Assembly: GCA_030645475.1 (NCBI GenBank)
Contig: JAUSMA010000069.1
Span: 372,001-436,000, forward strand
Direction of reading: 5' to 3'
Source: Nitrospirota bacterium
Lineage (GTDB): Bacteria; Nitrospirota; Nitrospiria; Nitrospirales; Nitrospiraceae
DNA length: 64,000 nt
Both the position numbers and the translations under genes were made by a program. Below, one piece after another: positions 1 through 7,274 of this stretch. The notes under the pieces were generated by a model. That model was given only the letters and a program-made list of their open reading frames with translations, was not told where the DNA came from and ran no database searches. Each line of letters begins with the position of its first letter. Within the stretch, counting starts at the first letter, position 1.

Positions 1-551
1 TGATTGCCGGTGCAGGGGGCCATACAGCGTTTGATTTCGAATTCGATGCAGGCCCGTTCCGCCTTGCCGTTGATGTCGATCGTGCAGGTGGCTAGGGGGA
101 AGGCCTTCTTGATGACTTTCAAGGTTTCCCGCAGAGCGCCTGCGGGTGTATAGGGGCCATAATAGAGCGCTCCGTCTTTGTGCACGCGGCGCACGATGGA
201 GAGGCGCGGGAAGTCCTCTTTAATTGGCAGACGGAGGTAGGGGTATTGTTTGTCGTCCCGTAAGACCACGTTGAATCGTGGCCGATGCTGCTTGATCAGA
301 TTGCTTTCCAGAATCAGTGCTTCGAGCTCTGAACGGGTGACAATCGTTTCGAGGTCTGCGATGTGGCCGACCAGGACGGCGTTTTTCGGGGAATGTTCGG
401 TCCCTTTCTGAAAGTAGGACCGTACGCGGTTGGAGAGGACTGACGCCTTCCCGATATAGAGCAGTTCGCCCTGTGCGTCCCTGAATAGATAGACCCCTGG
501 CTGATCTGGGAGGTGGTCGAGCTTGGATTGAAGTTCTGGAGAAGAGGCCAT
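1..551 (-). CDS. uvrC: Excinuclease ABC subunit C, N-terminal part (cut by window edge)
   Basis: UvrC makes the two incisions around a DNA lesion after UvrA/UvrB recognition in nucleotide excision repair. The minus-strand reading from 551 starts MASSPELQSKLDHLPDQPGV and continues with a GIY-YIG nuclease domain (GVYLF, then LLYIGKAS near residues 20-35) and the conserved stretch ESNLIKQHRPRFNVVL. It is followed by the YGPYTPAGALRETL region and a Cys-containing segment ending in APCTGN, all typical of UvrC N-termini. About 183 codons are visible and the gene runs off the left edge, so the UvrB-binding and C-terminal nuclease domains are not seen. It lies downstream of dapF on the same strand, separated by an intergenic repeat. 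Confidence 0.93.
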   Translation of the reverse strand, partial: MASSPELQSKLDHLPDQPGVYLFRDAQGELLYIGKASVLSNRVRSYFQKGTEHSPKNAVLVGHIADLETIVTRSELEALILESNLIKQHRPRFNVVLRDDKQYPYLRLPIKEDFPRLSIVRRVHKDGALYYGPYTPAGALRETLKVIKKAFPLATCTIDINGKAERACIEFEIKRCMAPCTGN

Positions 552-677
552 CAGCTGTCAGCCATCAGTGGTCAACAAAAATAGAATGCCTTCAGGCAAC
601 ATTCTACGGTCCGAGACCATCTGGGGCAACTTGTCCGATGGATGAAGGATGAAAGCTGATCGCTGACGGCTGATGGC
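549..677. repeat. Intergenic inverted repeat, family B (copy 1)
   Basis: The spacer between uvrC and dapF begins with CATCAGCTGTCAGCCATCAG and ends with AGCTGATCGCTGACGGCTGA. These are inverted relatives of one another built on the unit AGCTGATGGCTGA. Similar elements occur at about 2104-2204 and 12229-12371. No coding function is seen. It is best read as a short dispersed hairpin-forming repeat. Confidence 0.55.
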
Positions 678-681
678 TCAC

Positions 682-1551
682 TCAGCGCAGCCCCCGCACG
701 AACGACGAACTGAGGCTTCCCCGCGCGACCTCTGCGACCGGACCCTTCATGGTGAGACTGAAGTCCGAGGCAACCTCGATATTGAGCTGGCCCCCAGGCA
801 TCTTCACCGTGACGGGGCTCTTCACCAACCCGAGTCGGACCGCCGCACTTGCCGCGGCGCAGGAGGAGGACCCGGAGGCCTGGGTTTCACCGGCCCCCCG
901 TTCCCAGATAAGGATGAAGAGTTCTTTCGGGCCGGTTGGCACGGCCAGTTGTACGTTCGTACGCTTGGGGAACAGGGGATGATTCTCCAGCGCCGGCCCT
1001 AGCGTCACAAGATCCTCTCGCGACCAGGACTGTCCGGCTGGTTTGAAGACGACACAGTGGGGATTTCCCACACTCACGCCGGTGAAGATGAGCGACTGGC
1101 CTGCGGCCTCGATGGGCTGTTCGATTAGTTCGCCGACGGTGAGGGTGCAGGGGAGTGCCGCCGGCTGAAACGTGGCCTGGCCCATTTCAACGGTCACGGC
1201 GCTGGCGTCCCCATGCCGGTCGACATGCAGATCGATTGTTACGAGCCCGCCCTTGGTCTCAACGGTGAAGTGGGTCTTTTTCGTCTTGCCGGTGGCATGA
1301 AGATAGCGGGCGAAGATTCTCAGGCCGTTGCCGGACTTTTCCGCTTCACTGCCATCTGGATTGTAGATGCGCAGGCCGAAGTCCGATTTTTTTGACGGCA
1401 CCAGCGCAAGAATTCCATCGCTGCCCAGCCCCCAATTGCGATCGCAGATGGCTTTGATCCTCGATGGGCTGAGCGAGAACGAGAGCTCTTTGGGATCCAT
1501 CACCACATAGTCATTACCGAGTCCATGTCCGCGAAAGAAACCGTTCTTCAT
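682..1551 (-). CDS. dapF: Diaminopimelate epimerase-like protein with both catalytic Cys replaced by Ser
   Basis: DapF normally interconverts LL- and meso-diaminopimelate for lysine and peptidoglycan synthesis. The 289-residue protein has the family length and layout: GHGLGNDYVV at the N-terminus, NPDGSEAEKSGNG near 64-76, GNPHC near 162-166 and GAGETQASG near 219-227. In characterised DapF the two SGNG/ASG serines are cysteines that act as acid/base pair; here they are Ser73 and Ser226, and the DNA reads TCC at both. I chose the ATG at 1551 because AAAGGAG lies 7 bases upstream; an in-frame ATG at 1581 has less support. The gene lies between a VOC protein and uvrC. It may be a variant epimerase subgroup or a non-epimerase paralogue, so the enzymatic name is provisional. 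Confidence 0.85.
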   Translation of the reverse strand: MKNGFFRGHGLGNDYVVMDPKELSFSLSPSRIKAICDRNWGLGSDGILALVPSKKSDFGLRIYNPDGSEAEKSGNGLRIFARYLHATGKTKKTHFTVETKGGLVTIDLHVDRHGDASAVTVEMGQATFQPAALPCTLTVGELIEQPIEAAGQSLIFTGVSVGNPHCVVFKPAGQSWSREDLVTLGPALENHPLFPKRTNVQLAVPTGPKELFILIWERGAGETQASGSSSCAAASAAVRLGLVKSPVTVKMPGGQLNIEVASDFSLTMKGPVAEVARGSLSSSFVRGLR

Positions 1552-1581
1552 GCTCTGGCTCCTTTGAAGGGAAATCGGCAA

Positions 1582-1690
1582 CCGTCATTCGTCAAACGGG
1601 AGTGAAGGTACTTGGGAGAGTAGGCTGTCGTCAACAGGGAGAGCGCACTTCCGGCTGTTTCCCCACGTATGACGAATGACGATTGACGGG
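1582..1690. repeat. Intergenic inverted repeat, family C (copy 1)
   Basis: CCGTCATTCGTCA at 1582-1594 faces TGACGAATGACG at 1670-1681, which continues into GATTGACGGG. The arms are inverted copies about 75 bases apart in the spacer between the VOC and dapF genes. A shorter relative is at 18955-19009. No gene is seen here. Confidence 0.5.
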
Positions 1691-1700
1691 TGCTTGGGGC

Positions 1701-2099
1701 TCAAACGATCGTTACGCCGGGAGGCCGTTCGATGAGTTCGATCTCATAGCCGTCTGGGGCATCGATGAAGATGAAGCGGCTGCCCGACGATGTCTGGGTA
1801 GGGCCGTCCGTGATCGTGATGCCGCTTGCGGTGAGGGACGCGATGGTGTCGTCCATGTTCTCGACTTGAAAGGCCAGATGGACCAGGTCTTCCTGGACTT
1901 TCACCGGCCCGCTGGGTGGAAAACTCGTCAGCTCAATCAGCTCATCGCTGTTGGGAGCTTTCAGGAACGCGAGATGTGATCCGCGAGGCGAGGTCTTCCG
2001 TTCAATCAGGTCGAGGCCAAGCACGGTCGTATAGAACTGAATCGTCTGATCCAGATCGCTGACCCGCATGCGGGTGTGGAGGAGCTTCGTGACTTTCAT
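1701..2099 (-). CDS. VOC-superfamily (glyoxalase I-like) metalloprotein
   Basis: The 132-residue protein has the two beta-alpha-beta-beta-beta modules of the vicinal oxygen chelate fold. Candidate metal ligands sit in the expected places: His8 in LLHTRMRV, Glu in DELIELTSF, His in EDLVHLAFQV and Glu in GYEIELIE near the C-terminus. This pattern is that of lactoylglutathione lyase (GloA), which isomerises the methylglyoxal-glutathione hemithioacetal. Other VOC enzymes such as methylmalonyl-CoA epimerase share the same ligands, so I do not assign a symbol. The gene is soluble and cytoplasmic by lack of a signal peptide. It is flanked on both sides by short repeat-bearing spacers, which suggests it is transcribed separately from dapF. 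Confidence 0.85.
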   Translation of the reverse strand: MKVTKLLHTRMRVSDLDQTIQFYTTVLGLDLIERKTSPRGSHLAFLKAPNSDELIELTSFPPSGPVKVQEDLVHLAFQVENMDDTIASLTASGITITDGPTQTSSGSRFIFIDAPDGYEIELIERPPGVTIV

Positions 2100-2103
2100 A
2101 TGA

Positions 2104-2204
2104 GGAGCTTATAGCAGATGGTCTATAGCTGATAGCAAGAGGGGCGAAGGGAAAAATAGCGTCTCCCTCTCATGCTATCGGCTAAATGCTATCAGCCATC
2201 AGCT
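2104..2204. repeat. Intergenic inverted repeat, family B (copy 2)
   Basis: The left arm carries TATAGCTGATAGC and the right arm GCTATCAGCCATCAGCTC, which is close to the inverse of the left arm. The element fills the spacer between the GNAT and VOC genes. It belongs to the same AGCTGATGGCTGATAGC family as 549-677 and 12229-12371. Confidence 0.55.
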
Positions 2205-2672
2205 CTTTCTCGCCGGGCCATTGGTCTTGCGGAGCAGGATCTCGGCGCTGCCGGGAATCAGAAAGTTCGGCATGGGGCCGATTTCCTGATAGCCGTTCTT
2301 CTGGTAGAAGGCACGAGCGGTCTCATTGAAATCGGAGACACAGGCAAAGAGGTTCTTCGTTCTGGTGAAGACGGAACGTTCCACCTGAGCCAGGAGGGCG
2401 GCACCGATGCCTATCTTTCTTGTTTCTGGGGCCACACCGAGCAGTTCCAGATAATCACCCAGTAAGAACTTCTCACGAATGAGCGCAACTCCGGCGATCT
2501 TCCCATCGACCAGCGCCACGAAGCTCTCACGCCTCTGTGGCAGCGGGCAGAAGATGCGATTCCAATCCGTACTGGTATAGCCCAACGTTTTCCAAGGCTC
2601 GGAATCCGCTAAGAGCTGCACGACGGCATCACGGTCCTCCGCCTGCATCGGTCTGATGTATGGCATGGTCAT
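2199..2672 (-). CDS. GNAT-family N-acetyltransferase
   Basis: The 157-residue protein has the GNAT fold. It begins with an IRPMQAEDRDAVVQLL segment, has a central beta strand LELLGVAP, then the acetyl-CoA pyrophosphate-binding signature RKIGIGAALL, and ends with FYQKNGYQEIG, the usual motif B. The substrate cannot be read from sequence; small-molecule or protein N-termini are both possible. Its start codon overlaps the stop of the upstream polysaccharide deacetylase by four bases (ATGA), so the two are translationally coupled. Cytoplasmic, with no signal peptide. Confidence 0.87.
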   Translation of the reverse strand: MTMPYIRPMQAEDRDAVVQLLADSEPWKTLGYTSTDWNRIFCPLPQRRESFVALVDGKIAGVALIREKFLLGDYLELLGVAPETRKIGIGAALLAQVERSVFTRTKNLFACVSDFNETARAFYQKNGYQEIGPMPNFLIPGSAEILLRKTNGPARKS

Positions 2673-3385
2673 GGAGCGGCCTGGCCATTACAGATGAGGA
2701 GATCGCTCATGGTCATGGGGGTGAGGCGTCGCTCCGGTAGGAGATGTTCCTGGAGGTCTTGCACGACTTCGTGTGTATGTCTGCCCTTCCCGTTGGCATG
2801 CATCACGATCACGCTGCCCTTTCGGACTGTTCGCTTCAGCCGATCTTCGATCTGGATTGCCGTAATCGTCGGGTCTGGATCGCCGGACACCACATTCCAG
2901 AGAATGAACTGGAGGCCAAGGGATCGCACCATATTGACCGTGTCGTCGTTGAACTCCCCATAGGGAGGGCGAAATAGGGTCGCGTCATGATGGTATTTGG
3001 TTTTGAGAAGACGAACCGGGCCGAGGATTTCTTGTTTCTGTTCGTCCGCCGAATGGAGCGGCAGATGGGCATGAACTTCCCCATGGGTGCCGATTTCAAA
3101 GAAGGAGACTTGGAGGAGGGCTTGCACTTGCTGGTCGTGCTTCGCCATCCATTTTCCCGACATAAAGAAGGTGGCTGGGATCTTCTGCTCAACTAAATAA
3201 TCGATTAAATTCTGATCGTAACCTGCCCCTTTCCGAACCGGGCAGAGGTCGAACGTCAGGGCCACTCCGGGACAGGAGGAGGGCCCCGATTTGATCACCT
3301 GGGCCTGCGCGAAGGGGGGCAGCGCCGGGGCAAGCAGCATTGCGAGGGGCAGGCACAGCATGGCGGGCAAGTAGCGCGGGTGCAT
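2669..3385 (-). CDS. Exported polysaccharide deacetylase (NodB homology domain)
   Basis: A 238-residue carbohydrate esterase 4 type protein with an N-terminal signal peptide ending near AQA-QVI (about residue 29). NodB motifs are visible in order: TFDLCP (44-49), THGEVHAH with the two metal-binding histidines, RPPYGEFN, and IVMHANG near the C-terminus. In the first motif the usual TFDDGP has lost the second Asp, the metal ligand, while the catalytic base Asp46 is kept. Such proteins remove N- or O-acetyl groups from peptidoglycan or exopolysaccharide in the periplasm. It is followed by an overlapping GNAT gene. Substrate is unknown, and the altered motif could mean weaker metal binding. Confidence 0.88.
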   Translation of the reverse strand: MHPRYLPAMLCLPLAMLLAPALPPFAQAQVIKSGPSSCPGVALTFDLCPVRKGAGYDQNLIDYLVEQKIPATFFMSGKWMAKHDQQVQALLQVSFFEIGTHGEVHAHLPLHSADEQKQEILGPVRLLKTKYHHDATLFRPPYGEFNDDTVNMVRSLGLQFILWNVVSGDPDPTITAIQIEDRLKRTVRKGSVIVMHANGKGRHTHEVVQDLQEHLLPERRLTPMTMSDLLICNGQAAP

Positions 3386-3414
3386 GGAGGCAAGTATACC
3401 CGATCTTGCAGGTT

Positions 3415-3526
3415 GCTCAAAATGACCGTCCAGCGAGGCCGCAGCGAGTGAAGGGCCGAGGCGTACCCGCTGGGGTACGTTGAGGGTCTGAACGATGCGA
3501 GAACGACGCTGGTGGACGTTTTCAGC
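3415..3526 (-). repeat. Dispersed intergenic repeat, family A (copy 1), with GTACCC hairpin core
   Basis: Read on the minus strand this element runs from GCTGAAAACG through CGTTCTCG and CTCAACGTACCCC...GGGTACGCCTC to TTTTGAGC. It matches two tandem copies at 63279-63392 and 63406-63517. The core at 3461-3480 is an inverted repeat around GGGTAC/GTACCC. It fills most of the spacer between the deacetylase and the M50 protease gene, which are divergent. Confidence 0.75.
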
Positions 3527-3586
3527 TGCCTGCGTGAGGGCGATGCCGAGTTGACGCTCTAAATCTCCCGCTGTTACGGTGGATGT

Positions 3587-4738
3587 ATGACGTTACCCAA
3601 TTGGAAAATCGGCCGTGCGCTCGGTATCCCGATTCATGTGCATGCCTCCTGGTTTGCCGTGTTCTTCTTTGTCACCTGGTCCTTAGCGACAGGCTATTTG
3701 CCTGAGATGCTGCCAGGCCTGTCGGCTCCACGCTATTGGGGGATGGGTGGCATTGCCGCCCTCTTGTTGTTTCTCTCCGTCCTGTTGCATGAACTGGGAC
3801 ATTCCTATGTGGCGCTGCGTTACCAGATCCCGATCAGGCAGATCACCCTGTTCATTTTCGGCGGGATGGCGCATATGGGGAAAGAGCCGCCTACTCCGCG
3901 GGCGGAATTTTTGATTGCGATGGCGGGACCGCTGGTGAGCTTGATTCTGGGGGCTGGCTGTCTCGGCGTAGCCATGGCGATGGATGCGTTGTTTGCAGGA
4001 TCGGGGTTGCAAGGACTTGTCGCCCTAGGAGGATTGCTCGGCATGGTGAATGTGCAGCTTGGACTCTTCAACCTGATTCCGGGGTTCCCATTAGATGGCG
4101 GACGGGTCTTACGGGCCGGGCTCTGGGCTTGGAGCAAGGACTTTGATCGAGCGACCGGCCAGGCCGCGCTGACGGGAATCGGATTCGGTGTGGCGCTTGG
4201 GTTGACCGGCGCGGTCTTGATGGCGGGAGCCTGGTCCGGTGTCCTGGGACATTCCATCGCGACAGACGGGGGCTGGCTCATCTTCATCGGCGCCTTTCTT
4301 TTCTCGGCGGCTCTGGCCAGCAGAAGGCAAGCGACGATGCGGGCTTCGTTATCGTCGGTGACAGTGCGTCAGGTGATGGTCCACCCGGTTGTACTGGTGC
4401 CACCGGACATGACGGTGCAGGATGCGGTCGATCAGTACTTTGTCGCGCATGGGTTTAGTGGATTCCCCGTCTGTGAGGAGGGGCAGGTGCTCGGGGTGGT
4501 CACCGCGGGAGACGTGCAAGCTATTTCGACGGCATTGTGGCCATGGCGCCGCGTGCGCGACATCATGAGTCCCGTGTCGGAGGTGTTCTGTATCTCTCCG
4601 GACTGGTCTGTCATGCAGGCGATGGAGCGGATGGCTCAGGGCGGGTGGGATCGTCTTGTGGTGATGGAGAATGGAGTAATCGTGGGGCTCATCACCCGGT
4701 CGGCCATCGCACAGTTCCTGCAATTGCACAGGGCGTAA
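3587..4738 (+). CDS. Site-2 protease family (M50) intramembrane metalloprotease with C-terminal CBS pair
   Basis: This 383-residue membrane protein has the zinc motif HELGH at 68-72 inside a transmembrane helix and the third ligand in NLIPGFPLDGGR (Asp170). These are the signatures of S2P-like intramembrane proteases of the SpoIVFB/Rip3 type. About six hydrophobic segments occupy residues 20-245. The C-terminal 130 residues (VRQVMVHPVVLVPPDMTVQD onward) form two CBS repeats, which in this subfamily bind adenosine nucleotides and may gate cleavage. The substrate is unknown; anti-sigma factors and membrane transcription factors are known targets of the family. It is convergent with the next gene and has no operon partner. 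Confidence 0.9.
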   Translation: MTLPNWKIGRALGIPIHVHASWFAVFFFVTWSLATGYLPEMLPGLSAPRYWGMGGIAALLLFLSVLLHELGHSYVALRYQIPIRQITLFIFGGMAHMGKEPPTPRAEFLIAMAGPLVSLILGAGCLGVAMAMDALFAGSGLQGLVALGGLLGMVNVQLGLFNLIPGFPLDGGRVLRAGLWAWSKDFDRATGQAALTGIGFGVALGLTGAVLMAGAWSGVLGHSIATDGGWLIFIGAFLFSAALASRRQATMRASLSSVTVRQVMVHPVVLVPPDMTVQDAVDQYFVAHGFSGFPVCEEGQVLGVVTAGDVQAISTALWPWRRVRDIMSPVSEVFCISPDWSVMQAMERMAQGGWDRLVVMENGVIVGLITRSAIAQFLQLHRA

Positions 4739-4791
4739 AACATGAAAAGTAAGACGTGAATGGTGAGCGCCAACAAGGGGTGAAGAGATGA

Positions 4792-6150
4792 TCAGTCGTT
4801 TGCGCGGGCGATGGAAATGTTCTGCGCGATGGAAATACGTAGGAGGTGGACCACCAGCAGGAATCCATAGACGACGCAGAAGAACTTAAAGGTGGCGCGG
4901 TAAAAGTCTGTTAACAGGATGGGGAGGCAGAGTGCAAAGAGCAGGCTGGCGATGAGCGTCATAAAGGTTAGGCGCTTGCAGAACTCATGGGACGGTTCCC
5001 GTCCAATTGCTTTGAGGGCGCGGGCATAACGCTCGGCTCGTTGAAGCTTGGCGGCCTGCAGCGCCGCCTCCCCCACGCCCCAGTAGCGCAAACGGAAGTA
5101 GCCAGCCAGAATTAAGAGCCACGGTAATGCCCACAGAGGCCAGTAGGCTGTTCCCCCGTATGTTTCGCTGCTGATCAAGGTGGCGAAGGAGGGGGCATAG
5201 AGCAACCCCAGCACCAGCGGCAGGATGCGCTCATCGTTCGGACGTTCGCCATCCGGTCCCCCGTGAATCAGCTCCCGTTCAAAGAGCGGGTAGCCGTACT
5301 TCAGCACGACAAGGGCGATGGCCGCACTCATGGTCTTGTCCGGAACATATCGGATAAAGTTCTGGAACCAATTGACGATCCACCAACTCAGACTTTCACC
5401 CCAGGTAAATCCGAAGAAGGATTCGAGGTAGAGGTGTGCGGTCTGTTCCCATTGGAGCACACGCTGGCTCACGGACTCAGCGACCTCAGGGTTCAAGGCA
5501 AAGGTCGTTTGTTCATGTAACGCGGCTTGGACGAACGTTCCTGGCAGACTCATGACGATTGCGCCACCGACTCCAAAGATGTAGAGGAACCAGGCATGGG
5601 AGAGGGCGGAACTGCGTCCCGTGCGAAGATACTTTTGAAAGCCTACCTGCCTGGCCATCCAGCCCCAATAAAAAGCGCCGACGATGTTCACGAGCGACCA
5701 GGGGAAAATCACCACATCCGCTCCAGTTTCCGGGTAGAGCAGCCAATTCACGACAGAATTCGAGAGGAGCGCAGCGATGGCTCCCCACCAGGGACCTAAG
5801 AGGAACGCCACCAGCGCCGTTCCTGTCATGTCGAGAAAGAGAATACTCTCCAGATGACGGCTTAACGTAAGCCCGACATAATTGAGAAGCAGGCCGGCTG
5901 CGACGATGACGCCGGTTTCGTATAGGAGGAGATAGGAGGTTCCCCGAAAGGGTTTGGACGAAAAGAAATCGATCGGGGAAGGGGCGCTGGCGACGGGACG
6001 TTCTGTTGGTGACGGTGATTTCTGCTCTTTTTTCCCTGTGAACCGGCTGCTGATATCCAGTAGCTTCTCCATCACGGTCAACATGGCCGCGACAAAGCCC
6101 GCGATGGTGCCACCGAGCATGAGCATGTCTTTGCCGAAGTCTTCTGGCAT
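4792..6150 (-). CDS. Polytopic membrane protein with ECF-transporter-S-like region
   Basis: The 452-residue protein starts with a short hydrophobic segment (MLGGTIAGFVAAMLTVME), a charged linker, then a cluster of membrane helices containing DMTGTALVAFLLGPWWGAI and a following SNSVVNWLLYPETGADVV stretch. This resembles substrate-binding S components of ECF transporters or related sensor membrane modules. A second hydrophobic block lies in the C-terminal third. No ECF ATPase or T component is nearby, and no kinase or cyclase domain is attached. Function is unknown. It is transcribed in the same direction as the following YihY-type gene but separated from it by about 150 bases. Confidence 0.65.
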   Translation of the reverse strand: MPEDFGKDMLMLGGTIAGFVAAMLTVMEKLLDISSRFTGKKEQKSPSPTERPVASAPSPIDFFSSKPFRGTSYLLLYETGVIVAAGLLLNYVGLTLSRHLESILFLDMTGTALVAFLLGPWWGAIAALLSNSVVNWLLYPETGADVVIFPWSLVNIVGAFYWGWMARQVGFQKYLRTGRSSALSHAWFLYIFGVGGAIVMSLPGTFVQAALHEQTTFALNPEVAESVSQRVLQWEQTAHLYLESFFGFTWGESLSWWIVNWFQNFIRYVPDKTMSAAIALVVLKYGYPLFERELIHGGPDGERPNDERILPLVLGLLYAPSFATLISSETYGGTAYWPLWALPWLLILAGYFRLRYWGVGEAALQAAKLQRAERYARALKAIGREPSHEFCKRLTFMTLIASLLFALCLPILLTDFYRATFKFFCVVYGFLLVVHLLRISIAQNISIARAND

Positions 6151-6299
6151 GGAGCGACTCCCGTATTGTACCGGTAGTCATTCTAGCCACGAAGGGATAC
6201 CTCTGCCAGCAAAAGTCCAGAAGCTGACAGTCTGATCTGGTCTATCTGGTTTGACCGAATAGACGAGACAGAGGAGCTGGACTCGACAGACCAGTCTTC

Positions 6300-7190
6300 T
6301 TAGACGGGGGGGCCATCCGGCAAGGCTTGCTCTGAGGGGGTTGCTTTGGTGGCTGTCGCGGATAGAGCCTGTACCTGTTGCTGGAGATGGTGGGCCACTT
6401 CTGCGCCGATCAATAAGAGTGCTGCAGAGTAATAGACCCAGAGGAGCAATAGAACGACTTCCAAGAGAGATCCATAGAGGTGCGCGTAGAGGGTGGCATA
6501 GGTGCTATAGGTCACGAACAACAGTTTGGCCGAGACCCAGAGCAGGCTAAACGTGAGCGCCCCGATCATGGCCTCCCGCCATTGTGGCCGTCGCCGCGGC
6601 ACGAGTCGATAGAGGCCTGTGACGGTCAGGAAGGCCAGCCCGAAGGGAAGGGTGTAGGTGAGAAATAGATCGTGGGCTGCGAGGGCCAGAAGGTCCAGCC
6701 CCCAGAGTTTTGGCGCGTATCCCGTTAAGAAGTTGACGGTTTGAGTGGCGACATAGGAAAGAATCAGCACGAGCCCGGTCACACCGAGGGAAGCCACCGC
6801 GATGGCCGTCGAGATGAGGGGATGGCGGCGCCAGGCGCTTTCGAAGACGACGTTCAACGCATAGTCGAGTTCATAGAATACCAATGCGCCGAACCAGGCG
6901 ACGGCCAGAAACACGGCCCATCGAACGGTTTCGAGCCCGCTCACCCGATGTAATTCATCTGCGACATGTTCGCCCAGTGAAGGGAGGAAGCCCTTGAGGA
7001 AACTGAGGAGCACCTGTTCTCCAATCATGTCCTGACTCACCACAAAACTCAGGGCGTAGAGCAAGAGAAAGACGAGGGGGAAGAGCGAGAGCAGGGAAAA
7101 AAAAGCGAGAGACGCAGCCAGACTGGCACAGCCATGGCGTTGAAACGATCGGAGTAGGTCTCGGAGAAAGCGGAAGAGCTGCATATGCAT
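6300..7190 (-). CDS. YihY/BrkB-family inner-membrane protein
   Basis: The protein has the YihY/virulence factor BrkB signature ASLAFFSLLSLFPLVFLLLY near the N-terminus, followed by about five more membrane helices and a short cytoplasmic tail. Members of this family were once called ribonuclease BN, but that assignment was withdrawn for E. coli YihY, and the molecular role is unresolved. I place the start at the ATG at 7190 (MHMQLFRFLRDLLRSFQRHG), since the family normally begins just before this helix; a GTG at 7229 would add 13 residues. No clear ribosome binding site separates the choices. It lies directly downstream of nuoN and could be read through from the nuo operon. Confidence 0.82.
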   Translation of the reverse strand: MHMQLFRFLRDLLRSFQRHGCASLAASLAFFSLLSLFPLVFLLLYALSFVVSQDMIGEQVLLSFLKGFLPSLGEHVADELHRVSGLETVRWAVFLAVAWFGALVFYELDYALNVVFESAWRRHPLISTAIAVASLGVTGLVLILSYVATQTVNFLTGYAPKLWGLDLLALAAHDLFLTYTLPFGLAFLTVTGLYRLVPRRRPQWREAMIGALTFSLLWVSAKLLFVTYSTYATLYAHLYGSLLEVVLLLLWVYYSAALLLIGAEVAHHLQQQVQALSATATKATPSEQALPDGPPV

Positions 7191-7274
7191 AGGACGTACT
7201 GCGTGATGGGCTTGTCGCAAGCGTAGCACGAGTGGCCTGATCCTGCACCTATTTGGAGCCCGCCGGCGAGCGAC

